Below are positions 1 to 11,479 of a stretch of DNA of 64,000 bases, in pieces. Below the pieces are notes generated by a model. It made no database searches. It saw only the letters and a list, made by a program, of their open reading frames with translations, and had not been told where the DNA came from. Origin of the DNA: Silvania confinis (GTDB lineage Bacteria; Pseudomonadota; Gammaproteobacteria; Enterobacterales; Enterobacteriaceae); the NCBI RefSeq assembly GCF_025564085.1, contig NZ_JAMGZJ010000078.1, forward strand, positions 372,001 through 436,000. Direction: 5' to 3'. How positions within the stretch are numbered: position 1 is the stretch's first letter; every line of letters starts with the position of its first letter. Made by a program: the position numbers and the translations under genes.

Positions 1-161
1 AAACCGGCATAAGGGTGTTTCATGATTATCTGCGTGATAAGCAAAAACAGCATGACTGTCTGGATGCCCTGACAGAAATAGAAACGCGGTATTGCCGCCA
101 GGAGCCGTATATCAGCCTTGGCCGTTATATACACGTCACCGCGCAAAAGCCGCAAGGATAA
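1..161 (+). CDS. cmoM: CmoM tRNA methyltransferase, C-terminal end (partial)
   Basis: This is the last 52 codons of a gene that begins outside the window; the reading frame runs from base 3 to a TAA at 159-161. The tail contains GIRVFHDYLRD and ISLGRYIHVTAQ. I assign it to CmoM (formerly SmtA), the SAM-dependent enzyme that methylates the wobble 5-carboxymethoxyuridine of certain tRNAs, mainly because this gene sits directly upstream of mukF in E. coli and relatives and the tail looks like that protein. The catalytic domain is not visible here. The stop lies 3 bp before the mukF start, so the four genes probably form one transcription unit. Confidence 0.8.
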   Translation, partial: TGIRVFHDYLRDKQKQHDCLDALTEIETRYCRQEPYISLGRYIHVTAQKPQG

Positions 162-164
162 CCT

Positions 165-1487
165 ATGAGTGAATTTTCCCAGACAGTCCCCGAACTGGTT
201 GCCTGGGCCCGAAAAAACGATTTCTCCCTCTCACTGCCGGTAGACAGACTCTCTTTTCTGCTGGCGGTTGCCACGCTGAACGGCGAACGGCTGGATGGAG
301 AAATGAGCGAGGGCGAACTGGTGGATGCGTTCCGCCATGTCAGTGATGCGTTTGAGCAAACCAGCGAAACCATTAACGTGCGTGCCAATAACGCGATCAA
401 CGATATGGTGCGTCAACGTCTGCTGAACCGCTTTACCAGCGAACTGGCGGAAGGGAATGCCATCTATCGCCTGACGCCGCTCGGTATCGGGATCACCGAC
501 TATTACATTCGCCAGCGTGAATTCTCGACGCTGCGCCTCTCAATGCAGCTCTCGATTGTGGCGGGCGAGCTAAAGCGTGCGGCCGATGCCGCAGATGAAG
601 GCGGCGACGAATTCCACTGGCATCGCAACGTCTATGCGCCATTGAAGTACTCGGTGGCCGAAATTTTCGACAGTATCGATCTGACTCAGCGCATCATGGA
701 TGAGCAGCAACAGCTGGTGAAAGATGATATCGGCCAGCTGTTGAACAAAGACTGGCGCGCAGCGATTTCCAGCTGTGAAATGCTGTTATCAGAAACATCC
801 GGAACACTGCGTGAACTGCAGGATACGCTGGAAGCTGCAGGCGATAAGCTGCAGGCTAATCTGCTGCGTATTCAGGATGCGACCTTGAGCCACGACGACC
901 TGCATTTCGTTGACCGTCTGGTGTTCGATCTGCAAAGCAAACTCGACCGTATTATCAGTTGGGGGCAGCAGGCGATCGATCTGTGGATCGGTTACGACCG
1001 CCACGTGCACAAGTTTATCCGTACCGCGATCGATATGGATAAGAACCGCGTGTTTGCGCAGCGTTTACGCCAGTCTGTCCAGACCTACTTCGATGCGCCG
1101 TGGGCGCTGACCTACGCCAGTGCCGACCGTCTGCTCGATATGCGTGACGAAGAGATGAGCCTGCGTGACGAAGAGGTGACCGGTGAACTGCCGGAAGACC
1201 TGGAATATGAAGAATTTAACGAGATTCGGGAACAGCTCGCCGCGATGATCGAGGCGCAACTGGCGGTGTATAAAGCCCATCAGACACCGCTCGATCTCGG
1301 CCTTGTGGTACGCGACTACCTCGCGCAATACCCGCGCGCGCGACATTTCGATATCGCCCGCATTGTGGTCGATCAGGCGGTACGCCTGGGCGTCGCGCAA
1401 GCAGATTTCTCCGGCCTGCCGCCGCAATGGCAGCCGATTAACGATTACGGAGCCAAGGTACAGGCGCATGTCATTGACAAATATTGA
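165..1487 (+). CDS. mukF: Chromosome partition protein MukF (kleisin)
   Basis: MukF is the kleisin subunit of the MukBEF condensin. It bridges the MukB heads, binds MukE, and helps organise and segregate the chromosome. The product is 440 residues, the normal length. The N-terminal part holds the winged-helix dimerisation region, the middle is helical, and the C-terminal part is the region that contacts the MukB head in the family. The ATG at 165 starts the protein [11 protein letters not shown], the same start as in E. coli, 3 bp after cmoM. The end overlaps mukE by 20 bp, which suggests translational coupling and balanced subunit production. Confidence 0.97.
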   Translation: MSEFSQTVPELVAWARKNDFSLSLPVDRLSFLLAVATLNGERLDGEMSEGELVDAFRHVSDAFEQTSETINVRANNAINDMVRQRLLNRFTSELAEGNAIYRLTPLGIGITDYYIRQREFSTLRLSMQLSIVAGELKRAADAADEGGDEFHWHRNVYAPLKYSVAEIFDSIDLTQRIMDEQQQLVKDDIGQLLNKDWRAAISSCEMLLSETSGTLRELQDTLEAAGDKLQANLLRIQDATLSHDDLHFVDRLVFDLQSKLDRIISWGQQAIDLWIGYDRHVHKFIRTAIDMDKNRVFAQRLRQSVQTYFDAPWALTYASADRLLDMRDEEMSLRDEEVTGELPEDLEYEEFNEIREQLAAMIEAQLAVYKAHQTPLDLGLVVRDYLAQYPRARHFDIARIVVDQAVRLGVAQADFSGLPPQWQPINDYGAKVQAHVIDKY

Positions 1488-2172
1488 ACACGTGATGCCC
1501 GTTAAGCTGGCCCAGGCGCTGGCAAATCCGATCTTTCCGGCGCTGGACAGCCAGCTGCGTGCCGGTCGTCATGTCAGTCTCGACGAGCTGGATAATCACG
1601 CTTTTTTGATGGATTTTCAGGAATACCTGGAAGAGTTTTATGCCCGCTATAACGTGGAGCTGATCCGCGCCCCGGAAGGCTTCTTCTACCTGCGTCCGCG
1701 CTCCACCACGCTTATTCCGCGCTCGGTGCTTTCTGAGCTGGATATGATGGTCGGTAAGATCCTGTGCTACCTGTATCTCAGCCCCGAACGTCTGGCTAAT
1801 GAAGGCATCTTCACCCAGCAGGAGCTGTACGATGAGCTGCTATCGCTGGCGGATGAAAGCAAACTGCTGAAGCTGGTGAATAACCGCTCCACCGGTTCAG
1901 ACGTGGATCGCCAGAAGCTGCAGGATAAAGTTCGCTCTTCACTGAACCGCCTGCGCCGTCTGGGGATGGTCTGGTTTATGGGTCACGACAGCAGCAAATT
2001 CCGTATCACTGAATCCGTCTTCCGCTTTGGCGCCGACGTGCGTGCTGGCGATGATGCGCGTGAAGCCCAGCTGCGGATGATCCGTGATGGCGAAGCGATG
2101 CCGGTAGAAAACAATTTGCAGCTCAATGACGAGCATGAAGACAATCAGCCGGATAGCGGGGAGGAAGAATAA
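1468..2172 (+). CDS. mukE: Chromosome partition protein MukE
   Basis: MukE is the KITE-type subunit that binds MukF and modulates the ATPase of MukB in the condensin complex. The frame is open further upstream, but that extension lies inside mukF. I chose the ATG at 1468 because it gives [16 protein letters not shown] and 234 residues, the same as E. coli MukE. Two winged-helix-like regions are expected, and the tail is acidic (QPDSGEEE). The gene overlaps mukF by 20 bp and its TAA overlaps the mukB ATG (TAATG at 2170-2174). Confidence 0.96.
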   Translation: MSLTNIEHVMPVKLAQALANPIFPALDSQLRAGRHVSLDELDNHAFLMDFQEYLEEFYARYNVELIRAPEGFFYLRPRSTTLIPRSVLSELDMMVGKILCYLYLSPERLANEGIFTQQELYDELLSLADESKLLKLVNNRSTGSDVDRQKLQDKVRSSLNRLRRLGMVWFMGHDSSKFRITESVFRFGADVRAGDDAREAQLRMIRDGEAMPVENNLQLNDEHEDNQPDSGEEE

Positions 2173-5100
2173 TGATTGAACGCGGTAAATTTCGCTCACT
2201 GACGCTGATTAACTGGAACGGTTTCTTTGCCCGCACCTTCGATCTTGATGAGCTGGTCACCACGCTCTCGGGCGGTAACGGGGCAGGGAAGTCCACCACC
2301 ATGGCGGCGTTCGTCACGGCGCTGATCCCCGATTTGACGCTGCTGCACTTTCGTAACACCACCGAAGCGGGTGCCACAAGCGGCTCGCGCGACAAAGGTC
2401 TGCACGGCAAGCTGAAAGCCGGGGTCTGTTATTCCGTGCTGGACGTGATCAACTCCCGTCATCAGCGCGTGGTCGTTGGTGTGCGCTTACAGCAGATTGC
2501 CGGGCGCGATCGTAAAGTGGACATCAAACCGTTCGCCATTCAGGGCCTGCCGACCTCCGTACAGCCGACCTCGCTGTTAACGGAAACCCTGAACGATCGC
2601 CAGGCGCGCGTGTTGACTCTCCAGGAATTGAAAGAAAAACTGGAAGGCATCGAAGGCGTGCAGTTCAAGCAGTTCAACTCTATTACCGATTACCACTCGC
2701 TGATGTTCGATCTGGGCGTGGTGGCACGACGTCTGCGTTCCGCGTCGGATCGCAGTAAATACTATCGTCTGATTGAGGCCTCGCTGTACGGCGGGATCTC
2801 CAGCGCAATCACCCGTTCTCTGCGCGACTATCTGTTGCCGGAGAACAGCGGCGTGCGTAAGGCCTTCCAGGATATGGAAGCCGCGCTGCGCGAAAACCGC
2901 ATGACGCTGGAAGCGATTCGCGTGACCCAGTCCGATCGCGATCTGTTTAAACACCTGATCAGCGAAGCGACCAACTACGTGGCGGCGGACTATATGCGCC
3001 ACGCCAATGAGCGACGTATCCATCTCGATCAGTCGCTGGAGTATCGCCGCGAGCTGTTTACCTCACGCCAGCAGCTGTCATCTGAGCAGTATAAGCACGT
3101 TGAGATGGCGCGCGAGCTGGGTGAGCAAAACGGTGCTGAAGGGGATCTGGAGGCCGATTATCAGGCCGCCAGCGATCACCTGAACCTGGTGCAAACCGCC
3201 CTGCGTCAGCAGGAAAAAATTGAGCGCTATGAAGCGGATCTCGATGAACTGCAAATTCGTCTGGAAGAGCAGAACGAAGTGGTGGCCGAAGCCACCGATA
3301 AGCAGGAAGAGAACGAGGCCCGTGCCGAAGCCACCGAGCTGGAAGTGGATGAGCTGAAAAGCCAGCTTGCCGACTACCAGCAGGCGCTGGACGTCCAGCA
3401 AACTCGCGCCATTCAGTACACCCAAGCGCTGCAGGCGTTAAACCGTGCGAAAGAGCTGTGTCATCTGCCGGATTTAACCCCGGAAAGCGCCGATGAGTGG
3501 CTGGAAACCTTCCAGGCCAAAGAGCAAGAAGCCACCGAAAAACTGCTGAATCTCGATCAGAAAATGAGCGTGGCGCAAAGTGCGCACAGCCAGTTTGAGC
3601 AGGCATACCAGCTGGTGGCGGCGATTAACGGCCCGCTGGCGCGTGCTGAAGCGTGGGGCGTGGCGCGCGAACTGCTACGTGACGGCGTTAACCAGCGCCA
3701 TCAGGCGGAGCAGGTCCAGCCGCTGCGCATGCGTCTGAACGAACTGGAACAGCGTCTGCGCGAACAGCAGGAAGCTGAACGCTTACTGGCGGAGTTCTGT
3801 AAACGCCACGGCAAACGGGTTGATATCGACGATCTGGAAGCCCTGCATCAGGAGCTGGAAGCGCGTATCGCCTCGCTCTCTGACAGCGTCTCCAGTGCCA
3901 GCGAGCAGCGCATGCAGCTGCGTCAGGAGCTGGAACAGCTGCAGTCGCGTGTTCAGACCCTGATGAAACGCGCGCCTGTCTGGCTGGCGGCACAAAGCAG
4001 CCTTAGCCAGCTCAGCGAGCAGTGCGGCGAAGAGTTTGAATCCAGCCAGGACGTCACGGAATATCTGCAGCAGTTGCTGGAGCGCGAGCGCGAAGCGATT
4101 GTTGAACGTGATGAAGTGGGCGCCCGTAAACGGGCCGTCGACGAAGAAATTGAACGCTTAAGCCAGCCGGGCGGTGCGGAAGACGCACGCCTGAATACCC
4201 TGGCTGAACGCTTTGGCGGCGTGTTGCTGTCAGAAATTTATGACGATGTCAGCCTTGAAGATGCGCCGTACTACTCCGCGCTGTACGGCCCGTCGCGCCA
4301 TGCGATCGTGGTCCCGGATCTGTCACTGATTGCCGACCAGCTCGCCGGGCTGGAAGATTGCCCGGAAGATCTCTACCTGATCGAAGGCGATCCGCAGTCG
4401 TTCGATGACAGCGTTTTCGGCGTCGACGAGCTGGAAAAAGCGGTGGTGGTGAAGATTGCCGATCGTCAGTGGCGTTACTCGCGCTTCCCGACGCTGCCGC
4501 TGTTTGGCCGCGCCGCGCGTGAGAGCCGCATCGAAAGTCTGCATACCGAGCGTGAATCCCTGTCTGAGCGCTTTGCCACGCTGTCGTTTGACGTGCAAAA
4601 AACCCAGCGTCTGCATCAGGCGTTCAGCCGCTTTATTGGCAGCCATCTGTCCGTGGCCTTTGATGCTGACCCGGAAGCAGAGATCCGCCAGCTCACCACT
4701 CGCCGTGGCGAACTGGAACGTGCGCTCTCGAATCACGAGAACGACAACCAGCAGAGCCGCGTGCAGTTCGAGCAGGCAAAAGAGGGCGTGTCGGCGCTTA
4801 ACCGCATTCTGCCGCGCCTCAATCTGCTGGCGGATGACACGCTCGCCGATCGCGTCGATGAAATTCAGGAACGTCTGGATGAAGCGCAGGAAGCCGCACG
4901 CTTTGTTCAGCAGCATGGCAATCAGCTGGCGAAACTCGAGCCGCTGCTTTCGGTCCTGCAAAGCGACCCGGAGCAGTTTGAACAGCTGAAAGAAGATTAT
5001 GCCTGGTCGCAGCAGGTGCAGCGTGAAGCGCGTCAGCAGGCGTTTGCCCTGACGGAAGTTGCCCAGCGTCGCGTGCACTTTAGCTATTCCGATTCGGCAG

Positions 5101-6620
5101 AAATGCTTAACGGCAACAGCGATCTGAACGAAAAACTGCGCCAGCGCCTGGAACAGGCGGAGATGGAACGGACCCGCGCCCGTGAAATGCTGCGCAGCCA
5201 TGCCGCGCAGCTCGGCCAGTACAATCAGGTGCAGGCGTCGCTGAAGAGCTCGTACGACACCAAGAAAGAGCTGCTAACCGACCTGCATAAAGAGCTGCAG
5301 GATATCGGCGTGCGTGCCGACAGCGGGGCAGAAGAGCGGGCGCGCATTCGTCGTGACGAACTGCATGCCCAGCTCAGCAACAACCGTGCGCGCCGTAATC
5401 AGCTGGAAAAAGCGCTGACCTTCTGCGAAGCGGAGATGGATAACCTGACCCGTCGCCTGCGCAAGCTGGAACGCGATTACCACGAGAAGCGCGAGCAGGT
5501 TGTTACCGCCAAAGCGGGCTGGTGTGCAGTGATGCGGATGGTGAAAGATAACGGCGTTGAGCGTCGTCTGCATCGTCGCGAGCTGGCCTACCTCTCCGGC
5601 GATGAACTGCGTTCGATGTCGGATAAGGCGCTGGGTGCGCTGCGTCTGGCGGTGGCGGATAACGAACATCTGCGCGATGTACTGCGGGTGTCGGAAGATC
5701 CCAAACGTCCTGAGCGCAAAATTCAGTTCTTCGTGGCGGTGTATCAGCATCTGCGGGAACGTATTCGTCAGGATATTATTCGCACCGACGACCCGGTCGA
5801 AGCCATCGAGCAGATGGAGATTGAGCTGGGCCGTCTGACGGAAGAGTTAACCTCCCGTGAGCAGAAGCTGGCGATCAGCTCCCGCAGCGTGGCCAATATT
5901 ATCCGTAAGACCATTCAGCGCGAACAGAACCGTATCCGCCAGCTCAACCAGGGCTTGCAGAACGTGTCATTCGGTCAGGTCAACAGCGTGCGCCTGAACG
6001 TCAATGTCCGTGAAGCCCACGCCACCCTGCTGGATGTGCTGGCAGAGCAGCACGAACAGCATCAGGATCTGTTTAACAGCAATCGCCTGACCTTCTCGGA
6101 AGCGCTGGCGAAGCTGTATCAGCGTCTGAATCCGCAGATCGACATGGGGCAGCGTACGCCGCAAACCATCGGCGAAGAGCTGCTGGACTACCGCAACTAT
6201 CTCGAGATGGAAGTCGAAGTTAACCGGGGTTCCGACGGCTGGTTGCGTGCGGAATCCGGCGCGCTGTCGACCGGTGAAGCGATCGGTACCGGGATGTCGA
6301 TTCTGGTGATGGTGGTGCAGAGCTGGGAAGACGAATCCCGCCGTCTGCGTGGCAAAGACATTTCGCCATGCCGTCTGCTGTTCCTCGACGAAGCGGCGCG
6401 TCTTGATGCCCGATCTATCGCCACGCTGTTTGAGCTGTGCGATCGTCTGGATATGCAGCTCATCATTGCGGCACCGGAAAACATCAGCCCTGAAAAAGGG
6501 ACGACCTATAAGCTGGTGCGTAAGGTGTACCAGAATAGCGAGCATGTTCACGTTGTCGGGCTGCGCGGATTTGCGCCACAGCCGCCAGAATCCTTTCCCG
6601 GAACGGCTGATGCCTCCTGA
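2172..6620 (+). CDS. mukB: Chromosome partition protein MukB (SMC-like ATPase)
   Basis: MukB is the SMC-like motor of MukBEF. It dimerises at its hinge, binds ATP between its heads, loops DNA, and also contacts topoisomerase IV. The product is 1482 residues, four fewer than E. coli. Walker A (GGNGAGKS) is at residues 34-41. Long heptad-rich arms flank a hinge near residues 645-780. The signature motif is [10 protein letters not shown], with Ser1366, and Walker B is [11 protein letters not shown] with Asp1406-Glu1407. These numbers equal those of E. coli, so the missing residues are at the extreme C-terminus. It is the last gene of the operon and is followed by a strong terminator. Confidence 0.98.
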   Translation: MIERGKFRSLTLINWNGFFARTFDLDELVTTLSGGNGAGKSTTMAAFVTALIPDLTLLHFRNTTEAGATSGSRDKGLHGKLKAGVCYSVLDVINSRHQRVVVGVRLQQIAGRDRKVDIKPFAIQGLPTSVQPTSLLTETLNDRQARVLTLQELKEKLEGIEGVQFKQFNSITDYHSLMFDLGVVARRLRSASDRSKYYRLIEASLYGGISSAITRSLRDYLLPENSGVRKAFQDMEAALRENRMTLEAIRVTQSDRDLFKHLISEATNYVAADYMRHANERRIHLDQSLEYRRELFTSRQQLSSEQYKHVEMARELGEQNGAEGDLEADYQAASDHLNLVQTALRQQEKIERYEADLDELQIRLEEQNEVVAEATDKQEENEARAEATELEVDELKSQLADYQQALDVQQTRAIQYTQALQALNRAKELCHLPDLTPESADEWLETFQAKEQEATEKLLNLDQKMSVAQSAHSQFEQAYQLVAAINGPLARAEAWGVARELLRDGVNQRHQAEQVQPLRMRLNELEQRLREQQEAERLLAEFCKRHGKRVDIDDLEALHQELEARIASLSDSVSSASEQRMQLRQELEQLQSRVQTLMKRAPVWLAAQSSLSQLSEQCGEEFESSQDVTEYLQQLLEREREAIVERDEVGARKRAVDEEIERLSQPGGAEDARLNTLAERFGGVLLSEIYDDVSLEDAPYYSALYGPSRHAIVVPDLSLIADQLAGLEDCPEDLYLIEGDPQSFDDSVFGVDELEKAVVVKIADRQWRYSRFPTLPLFGRAARESRIESLHTERESLSERFATLSFDVQKTQRLHQAFSRFIGSHLSVAFDADPEAEIRQLTTRRGELERALSNHENDNQQSRVQFEQAKEGVSALNRILPRLNLLADDTLADRVDEIQERLDEAQEAARFVQQHGNQLAKLEPLLSVLQSDPEQFEQLKEDYAWSQQVQREARQQAFALTEVAQRRVHFSYSDSAEMLNGNSDLNEKLRQRLEQAEMERTRAREMLRSHAAQLGQYNQVQASLKSSYDTKKELLTDLHKELQDIGVRADSGAEERARIRRDELHAQLSNNRARRNQLEKALTFCEAEMDNLTRRLRKLERDYHEKREQVVTAKAGWCAVMRMVKDNGVERRLHRRELAYLSGDELRSMSDKALGALRLAVADNEHLRDVLRVSEDPKRPERKIQFFVAVYQHLRERIRQDIIRTDDPVEAIEQMEIELGRLTEELTSREQKLAISSRSVANIIRKTIQREQNRIRQLNQGLQNVSFGQVNSVRLNVNVREAHATLLDVLAEQHEQHQDLFNSNRLTFSEALAKLYQRLNPQIDMGQRTPQTIGEELLDYRNYLEMEVEVNRGSDGWLRAESGALSTGEAIGTGMSILVMVVQSWEDESRRLRGKDISPCRLLFLDEAARLDARSIATLFELCDRLDMQLIIAAPENISPEKGTTYKLVRKVYQNSEHVHVVGLRGFAPQPPESFPGTADAS

Positions 6621-6636
6621 GGAATCTGAAAAATAG

Positions 6637-6665
6637 CAAAAGCGGCCGTTGTGCCGCTTTTTTTA
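6637..6665 (+). terminator. Intrinsic terminator after mukB
   Basis: A GC-rich hairpin with arms AAAGCGGC and GCCGCTTT is followed by a run of T. It lies 16 bp after the mukB stop codon and closes the mukFEB operon. Confidence 0.9.
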
Positions 6666-6803
6666 TCTCTTGAACGTGTACGTGCGGCTGCGTTAACTTT
6701 AAAATTCTTTATATAAGGTAACGCTACCGCTTGCCTTACTTTCTATACTGAAGAGAAGCCCCGGATGATAAGGGCGCGACAAATAGCAAACAGGGGGCAA
6801 GGG

Positions 6804-8627
6804 ATGTTGCTAAATAAAATGTATGGTCGTCAGCTGTCAGTGCTGAGTTTATGCCTGGCCGCGATTGTTGCTCCACTGTTTAGTGCGCAGGCAGATGAGC
6901 CCGAGCTGGTGCCGATTGACGGTTCTGCCAGTGTGGGCGAACAGCCTACGGCGCTGTCGCAACCGCTGGCTCAATCGCCAGCAACCGCCATGATGGCCGG
7001 TATTCTACCGCTGCCTGCCGATGTCAACGCCGAACAACGCCGCCAGCAGTTGCTGTCAGCGCTGCCTGCGGGGTACACGCCGGCTTATCTTAATCAACTT
7101 ACGCTGCTGTATGCCGCCCGCGACATGAAACCCATGTGGGAGGATCGCGATGCCGTGCGCGCGTTTCAGCAGCAGCTGGCCGAAGTCGCCATTGCAGGCT
7201 TTCAGCCGCAATTCACCGCCTGGGTTGAACTGCTGACCCAGCCTGAGGTGAGCGGGATGGCGCGTGATGTGATCCTGTCTGATGCGATGATGGGTTACCT
7301 GCAGTTCGTGGCCGGGATCCCGGTTAACGGCAACCGCTGGCTCTACAGCAATAAGCCGTACAAGCTGGCCACGCCGCCGCTGTCGGTCATTAACCAGTGG
7401 CAGCTGGCGCTCGACAACGGCACGGTGCCGCGTTTTGTTGCGAGCCTTGCGCCTGCACATCCGCAGTATCCTGCCATGCATCAGTCGATGCTGACGCTGG
7501 TGGCTGATACCCAACCCTGGCCACAGATGCAGGGAACCGCGACTTTGCGCCCGGGTCAGTGGAGCAGTGATGTTCCTGCGCTGCGGGAGATCCTGAAACG
7601 CTCCGGCGTGCTGGACGGCGGGCCAAAAATTGCCCTGCCGGGTGACGATCCGCAGAGCGTGGTGGTCAGCCCGTCGGCACCTGCTGTTGAGAAGAAAGCA
7701 AAATCTGTCGTCGGTAAACCGGCGGCGTATGAACGTGGGCTGGTTGATGCCGTCAAAGCCTTCCAGACCACCCAGGGGCTGGCCGCCGATGGCGTCATTG
7801 GCCAGTCGACGCGAGACTGGCTGAATGTGACGCCAGGACAGCGTGCCGGGGTACTGGCGCTGAATATCCAGCGTCTGCGCCTGCTGCCGGGAACGCTCTC
7901 CACCGGTATTATGGTCAATATTCCGGCCTTTTCGCTGGTCTATTACCAGAATGGCAGCGAAGTATTGGCTTCAAGGGTGATCGTCGGGCGTCCGGATCGC
8001 AAAACGCCGATGATGAGCAGCGCGCTGAATAACGTGGTGGTCAATCCGCCGTGGAACGTACCGCCAACTCTGGCCCGTAAAGATATCCTGCCTAAGGTGT
8101 GGGACGATCCGGGTTATCTGGAACGTCACAACTATACGGTGCTGCGGGGCTGGAACAGCAAAGAGGCGATTGACCCCTGGCGTGTAGACTGGGCGACCAT
8201 CACGCCATCCAATTTACCGTTCCGCTTCCAGCAGGCGCCAGGTGCGCATAACTCGCTGGGTCGCTACAAATTTAATATGCCAAGCTCTGACGCAATCTAT
8301 CTGCACGATACGCCTAACCACAACCTGTTCCAGAAGGATGGTCGCGCACTTAGCTCCGGCTGCGTGCGTGTGAATAAGGCGTCTGAACTGGCGAATATGT
8401 TATTACAGGATGCGGGCTGGAATGACACACGTATTTCCGATGCCCTTAAGCAGGGCGATACGCGATATGTGAATATCCGCCATAACATTCCGGTTAATCT
8501 GTACTATCTCACCGCGTTTGTGGGTGAGGATGGACGGACGCAGTATCGTACAGATATTTACAATTACGATGAGACTGCGCGATCGGGCGCACAAATCCTG
8601 GCGAAAGCCGAGCAATTGATCAGGTAA
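6804..8627 (+). CDS. ldtD: Periplasmic L,D-transpeptidase LdtD (YcbB)
   Basis: LdtD makes 3-3 (mDAP-mDAP) cross-links in peptidoglycan in the periplasm, which strengthens the wall under envelope stress and can bypass penicillin-binding proteins. The ATG at 6804 follows a GGGGGCAAGGG ribosome site and gives [12 protein letters not shown], as in E. coli; an upstream in-frame ATG at 6765 is less likely. The 607-residue product has an N-terminal signal segment ending near SAQADEPE, a peptidoglycan-binding domain around residues 310-345 and a C-terminal YkuD catalytic domain. The active-site motif SSGCVRVN places the catalytic cysteine at residue 520. The paired neighbour mepK cleaves the same type of cross-link. 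Confidence 0.96.
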   Translation: MLLNKMYGRQLSVLSLCLAAIVAPLFSAQADEPELVPIDGSASVGEQPTALSQPLAQSPATAMMAGILPLPADVNAEQRRQQLLSALPAGYTPAYLNQLTLLYAARDMKPMWEDRDAVRAFQQQLAEVAIAGFQPQFTAWVELLTQPEVSGMARDVILSDAMMGYLQFVAGIPVNGNRWLYSNKPYKLATPPLSVINQWQLALDNGTVPRFVASLAPAHPQYPAMHQSMLTLVADTQPWPQMQGTATLRPGQWSSDVPALREILKRSGVLDGGPKIALPGDDPQSVVVSPSAPAVEKKAKSVVGKPAAYERGLVDAVKAFQTTQGLAADGVIGQSTRDWLNVTPGQRAGVLALNIQRLRLLPGTLSTGIMVNIPAFSLVYYQNGSEVLASRVIVGRPDRKTPMMSSALNNVVVNPPWNVPPTLARKDILPKVWDDPGYLERHNYTVLRGWNSKEAIDPWRVDWATITPSNLPFRFQQAPGAHNSLGRYKFNMPSSDAIYLHDTPNHNLFQKDGRALSSGCVRVNKASELANMLLQDAGWNDTRISDALKQGDTRYVNIRHNIPVNLYYLTAFVGEDGRTQYRTDIYNYDETARSGAQILAKAEQLIR

Positions 8628-8671
8628 ATGAAGCAGTTCTGGAAATTCAGTTGTCGTAACTGAGGGAGAAA

Positions 8672-8702
8672 ACGGGGCGTTGCTGCTGCAAGCCCCGTCT
8701 TT
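8672..8702 (+). terminator. Probable terminator between ldtD and mepK
   Basis: Arms ACGGGGC and GCCCCGT enclose a short TTGC/GCAA inner stem, followed by TCTTT. The T run is short, so read-through into mepK is possible. Confidence 0.55.
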
Positions 8703-8805
8703 CCTGGGTTTGGGTGCCTTGACGTTGGCGGTTTTGCCCGGTAATGTGCCCATCGTGCGCTGAAGTGCATACTTACGATAACATTGACCTGTAGACTTGA
8801 TCATA

Positions 8806-9354
8806 ATGGACAAATTCGACGCTAATCGCCGCAAGTTGTTGGCATTAGGGGGTATTGCGCTGGGCGCTGCCATTATTCCAACGCCAGCGTTTGCCACCCT
8901 CTCGACCCCTCGACCACGTATTTTGACACTGAATAACCTGCATACCGGTGAATCGCTTAAAGCCGAGTTTTTTGATGGCAAAGGCTATATTCAGGATGAG
9001 TTAGCCAGGCTGAACCATTTTTTCCGTGATTTCCGCGCGAATAAAATCAAAGCCATCGATCCAGGATTATTTGACCAGCTTTTCCGTCTGCAAGGCCTTC
9101 TGGGAACCCGCAAACCGGTACAGCTCGTCTCAGGGTATCGTTCCCTGGACACCAATAATGAACTGCGTGCCCACAGCCGCGGGGTAGCCAAAAAAAGCTA
9201 CCACACTAAAGGGCAGGCAATGGATTTTCATATTGAAGGCGTTTCGTTAGCCAATGTTCGCAAAGCTGCGTTATCTATGCGCGCAGGTGGTGTAGGATAT
9301 TACCCACGTAGCAACTTTGTGCATATTGATACCGGGCCGACGCGGCACTGGTAA
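8806..9354 (+). CDS. mepK: Murein endopeptidase MepK (YcbK), probable Tat substrate
   Basis: MepK is a zinc endopeptidase of the M15/DUF882 type that opens 3-3 cross-links in peptidoglycan, the bonds made by L,D-transpeptidases such as the neighbouring LdtD. The product is 182 residues from the ATG at 8806 (MDKFDANRRK), the same length as E. coli. An N-terminal RRKLL followed by a hydrophobic stretch and PAFA fits a twin-arginine signal peptide. The metal-binding residues of the family are present: His133, Asp140 (SYHTKGQAMDFH) and His173 (FVHIDTG). The ldtD-mepK pair combines synthesis and cleavage of one bond type. Confidence 0.93.
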   Translation: MDKFDANRRKLLALGGIALGAAIIPTPAFATLSTPRPRILTLNNLHTGESLKAEFFDGKGYIQDELARLNHFFRDFRANKIKAIDPGLFDQLFRLQGLLGTRKPVQLVSGYRSLDTNNELRAHSRGVAKKSYHTKGQAMDFHIEGVSLANVRKAALSMRAGGVGYYPRSNFVHIDTGPTRHW

Positions 9355-9372
9355 TAACAAATCAGGAGCAGT

Positions 9373-10020
9373 ATGAACCATCGTATTATTCCGGTCACCG
9401 CCTTCGCCCAGAACTGTTCGCTTATCTGGTGTGAGCAAACCAAACTCGCCGCCCTGGTCGATCCAGGTGGCGATGCCGAGAAAATCAAACAGGAAGTCGC
9501 TGCCTCAGGCGTGACCTTAATGCAGATTTTACTGACCCACGGTCATCTCGACCATGTGGGTGCGGCGGCAGAGCTGGCGCAACATTTTGGTGTGCCGGTG
9601 ATTGGCCCGGAAAAAGAAGATGAGTTCTGGCTGCAAGGATTGCCTTCCCAAAGCCGCATGTTCGGTCTTGATGAGTGTCTCCCCCTGACGCCCGATCGCT
9701 GGCTGAATGAAGGCGAGAGCGTTAGCGTTGGGAATGTAACGTTGCAGGTATTGCATTGTCCGGGACATACGCCTGGTCATATCGTCTTCTTTGATAACCA
9801 GTCGCGTCTGCTGATCTCCGGCGACGTGATCTTCAAAGGTGGGGTAGGGCGTAGCGATTTCCCGCGCGGCGACCATGGTCAGCTGATTCGCTCAATTAAA
9901 GAGAAGTTGTTGCCGCTCGGCGATGATGTGACGTTCCTGCCGGGGCATGGCCCCATGTCGACGCTGGGGCATGAGCGTTTGCACAACCCTTTCCTGCAGG
10001 ATGAAATGCCGGTCTGGTAA
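9373..10020 (+). CDS. gloC: Hydroxyacylglutathione hydrolase GloC (type II glyoxalase)
   Basis: GloC is a cytoplasmic metallo-beta-lactamase-fold hydrolase that turns S-lactoylglutathione into D-lactate and glutathione, the second step of methylglyoxal detoxification. The 215-residue product has the zinc motif THGHLDH at residues 55-61, further metal ligands in HCPGHTPGH and SGDVIF, and a late histidine in LPGHGPMS. It starts 18 bp after mepK with an AGGAGCAGT ribosome site. The window also carries mgsA (methylglyoxal synthase) about 35 kb away. Confidence 0.93.
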   Translation: MNHRIIPVTAFAQNCSLIWCEQTKLAALVDPGGDAEKIKQEVAASGVTLMQILLTHGHLDHVGAAAELAQHFGVPVIGPEKEDEFWLQGLPSQSRMFGLDECLPLTPDRWLNEGESVSVGNVTLQVLHCPGHTPGHIVFFDNQSRLLISGDVIFKGGVGRSDFPRGDHGQLIRSIKEKLLPLGDDVTFLPGHGPMSTLGHERLHNPFLQDEMPVW

Positions 10021-10029
10021 AAACCAATT

Positions 10030-10060
10030 AAAAAAGCCTGCTTTGAGCAGGCTTTTTTTT
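10030..10060 (+). terminator. Intrinsic terminator after gloC
   Basis: Hairpin AAAAGCCTGC-TTTGA-GCAGGCTTTT with eight T residues. It separates gloC from the convergent aspC. Confidence 0.92.
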
Positions 10061-10094
10061 GCCCGGCGGCGCTAACGCTTGCACGGGCCTACGC
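10061..10094. repeat. REP-like palindromic element
   Basis: The sequence begins GCCCGGCGGCGCTAACGC and ends CACGGGCCTACG, the pattern of enterobacterial REP/PU units (GCCCG/CGGGC arms with an offset loop). It sits between convergent genes, the usual location. Confidence 0.75.
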
Positions 10095-10105
10095 TACAGG
10101 TCGCC

Positions 10106-11296
10106 TTACAGTACGGCGACAATCGCTTCGCACAGTGGCGCCATGTTATCTGGCGTCATGCCTGCCACGTTAACACGACCGGATGCGACCGCATACACGC
10201 CAAACTCTTCACGCAGACGCAGAACCTGTTCTTTAGTCAGGCCGCTGAATGAGAACATGCCGTTCTGTTTGATGATAAAGCTAAAGTCGCGATCTGCGCC
10301 TTTCTCCGCCAGGGTGTTCACGAACAGCAGACGCATACGCTGAATGCGCTGACGCATGTCGTTCAGTTCCTGTTCCCAGATGGCGCGCAGGGCGTCGTTG
10401 CTGAGGATGGTGGCAACCACTGACGCGCCGTGTGCTGGCGGGTTGGAGTAGTTAGCACGAATGACGGATTTCATCTGGCTGAAAGCGCGGTCAACGGTTT
10501 GTTCGTCAGACGCGACCAGCGTACAGGCACCTACGCGCTCATTGTACAGACCGAAGTTCTTGGAGTAGGAGCTGGCAACGATCAGTTCTTTGTGCAGCGC
10601 GGCAAACGCGCGCAGGCCTTCTGCATCTTCTTCCAGGCCACGGGCAAATCCCTGATAGGCGAAGTCGAACAGCGGCAGCCAGCCTTTCTCAACGGAGAGC
10701 TTCGCCAGCTGTTCCCACTGTTCCAGTGTTGGATCGATACCGGTTGGGTTATGGCAGCAGCCGTGGAACAGGACCACATCACCCGCCTGCGCTTCGCTCA
10801 GGCTGGCCAGCAGGCCGTCAAAGTCCAGAGAGTGGTTCGCCGCGTCGTAGTAGGCGTATTCACGCACTTCCAGACCCGCTGAGTTGAAGACGCTTTTGTG
10901 GTTAGGCCAGCTTGGATTGCTCACCCAGACGGTTTTAACGTCAGTATTTTTAGCCAGGAAATCCGCCGCAACGCGCAGTGCGCCGGTACCGCCAGGGGTC
11001 TGTGCTGTACGGGCACGCTTATCATTAATGATCGGGTTGCCTTTGCCAAACAGCAGCTCCTGCGTGCAATGACCAAATTCCGGAATACCGTCGATGCCAA
11101 GGTAGTTTTTTGTGTTTTCATTTTCCAGCAAGAATTGCTCGGCTTTTTTCACGCTGGTCAGCACCGGGGTTTTGCCGGTTTCATCTTTATAGACACCAAT
11201 ACCCAGGTTGATTTTACTTGGGCGGTCATCGACACGAAACAGATCGGCCAGGCCCAGAATTGGGTCGGCAGGGGCGGCAGTAATGTTCTCAAACAT
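10106..11296 (-). CDS. aspC: Aspartate aminotransferase AspC
   Basis: AspC is the cytoplasmic PLP enzyme that exchanges the amino group between aspartate/oxaloacetate and glutamate/2-oxoglutarate, and also acts on aromatic amino acids. The product is 396 residues, the E. coli length, starting [16 protein letters not shown]. The PLP lysine is Lys246 in [15 protein letters not shown]. The aminotransferase motifs NPTGIDPT and YSNPPAHGA are present. It lies downstream of ompF on the same strand, but a terminator separates them. Confidence 0.97.
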   Translation of the reverse strand: MFENITAAPADPILGLADLFRVDDRPSKINLGIGVYKDETGKTPVLTSVKKAEQFLLENENTKNYLGIDGIPEFGHCTQELLFGKGNPIINDKRARTAQTPGGTGALRVAADFLAKNTDVKTVWVSNPSWPNHKSVFNSAGLEVREYAYYDAANHSLDFDGLLASLSEAQAGDVVLFHGCCHNPTGIDPTLEQWEQLAKLSVEKGWLPLFDFAYQGFARGLEEDAEGLRAFAALHKELIVASSYSKNFGLYNERVGACTLVASDEQTVDRAFSQMKSVIRANYSNPPAHGASVVATILSNDALRAIWEQELNDMRQRIQRMRLLFVNTLAEKGADRDFSFIIKQNGMFSFSGLTKEQVLRLREEFGVYAVASGRVNVAGMTPDNMAPLCEAIVAVL

Positions 11297-11422
11297 GACG
11301 AAGTTCCATTGTGGTTACAGAAGTGAAATCCGCTATCAGGTTAACGATAGTTATACAAAATGCCAACCGTTTGCGACGAAAAGCGTGCGGCTTTTCAAAA
11401 GTCGCCACTTTTTGCTTTCAGA

Positions 11423-11456
11423 CATAAAAAAACAGGGCCGAAGCCCTGTTTTTAAA
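11423..11456 (-). terminator. Intrinsic terminator downstream of the ompF-type gene
   Basis: Hairpin AACAGGGC-CGAA-GCCCTGTT flanked by A-rich and T-rich tracts. It ends the porin transcript and insulates aspC. Confidence 0.9.
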
Positions 11457-11479
11457 CATTTAACAAAGTGCTGTACTGA

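Noticed and set aside
1303-1467. A longer MukE with an N-terminal extension
   Set aside because: The extension lies inside mukF in another frame, and the internal ATG at 1468 restores the family length and sequence.
4323-5201. Long open frames antisense to mukB and other conserved genes (for example also 26963-28375 and 32355-33371)
   Set aside because: They are complements of strongly codon-biased genes, show no recognisable domains and lack ribosome sites.
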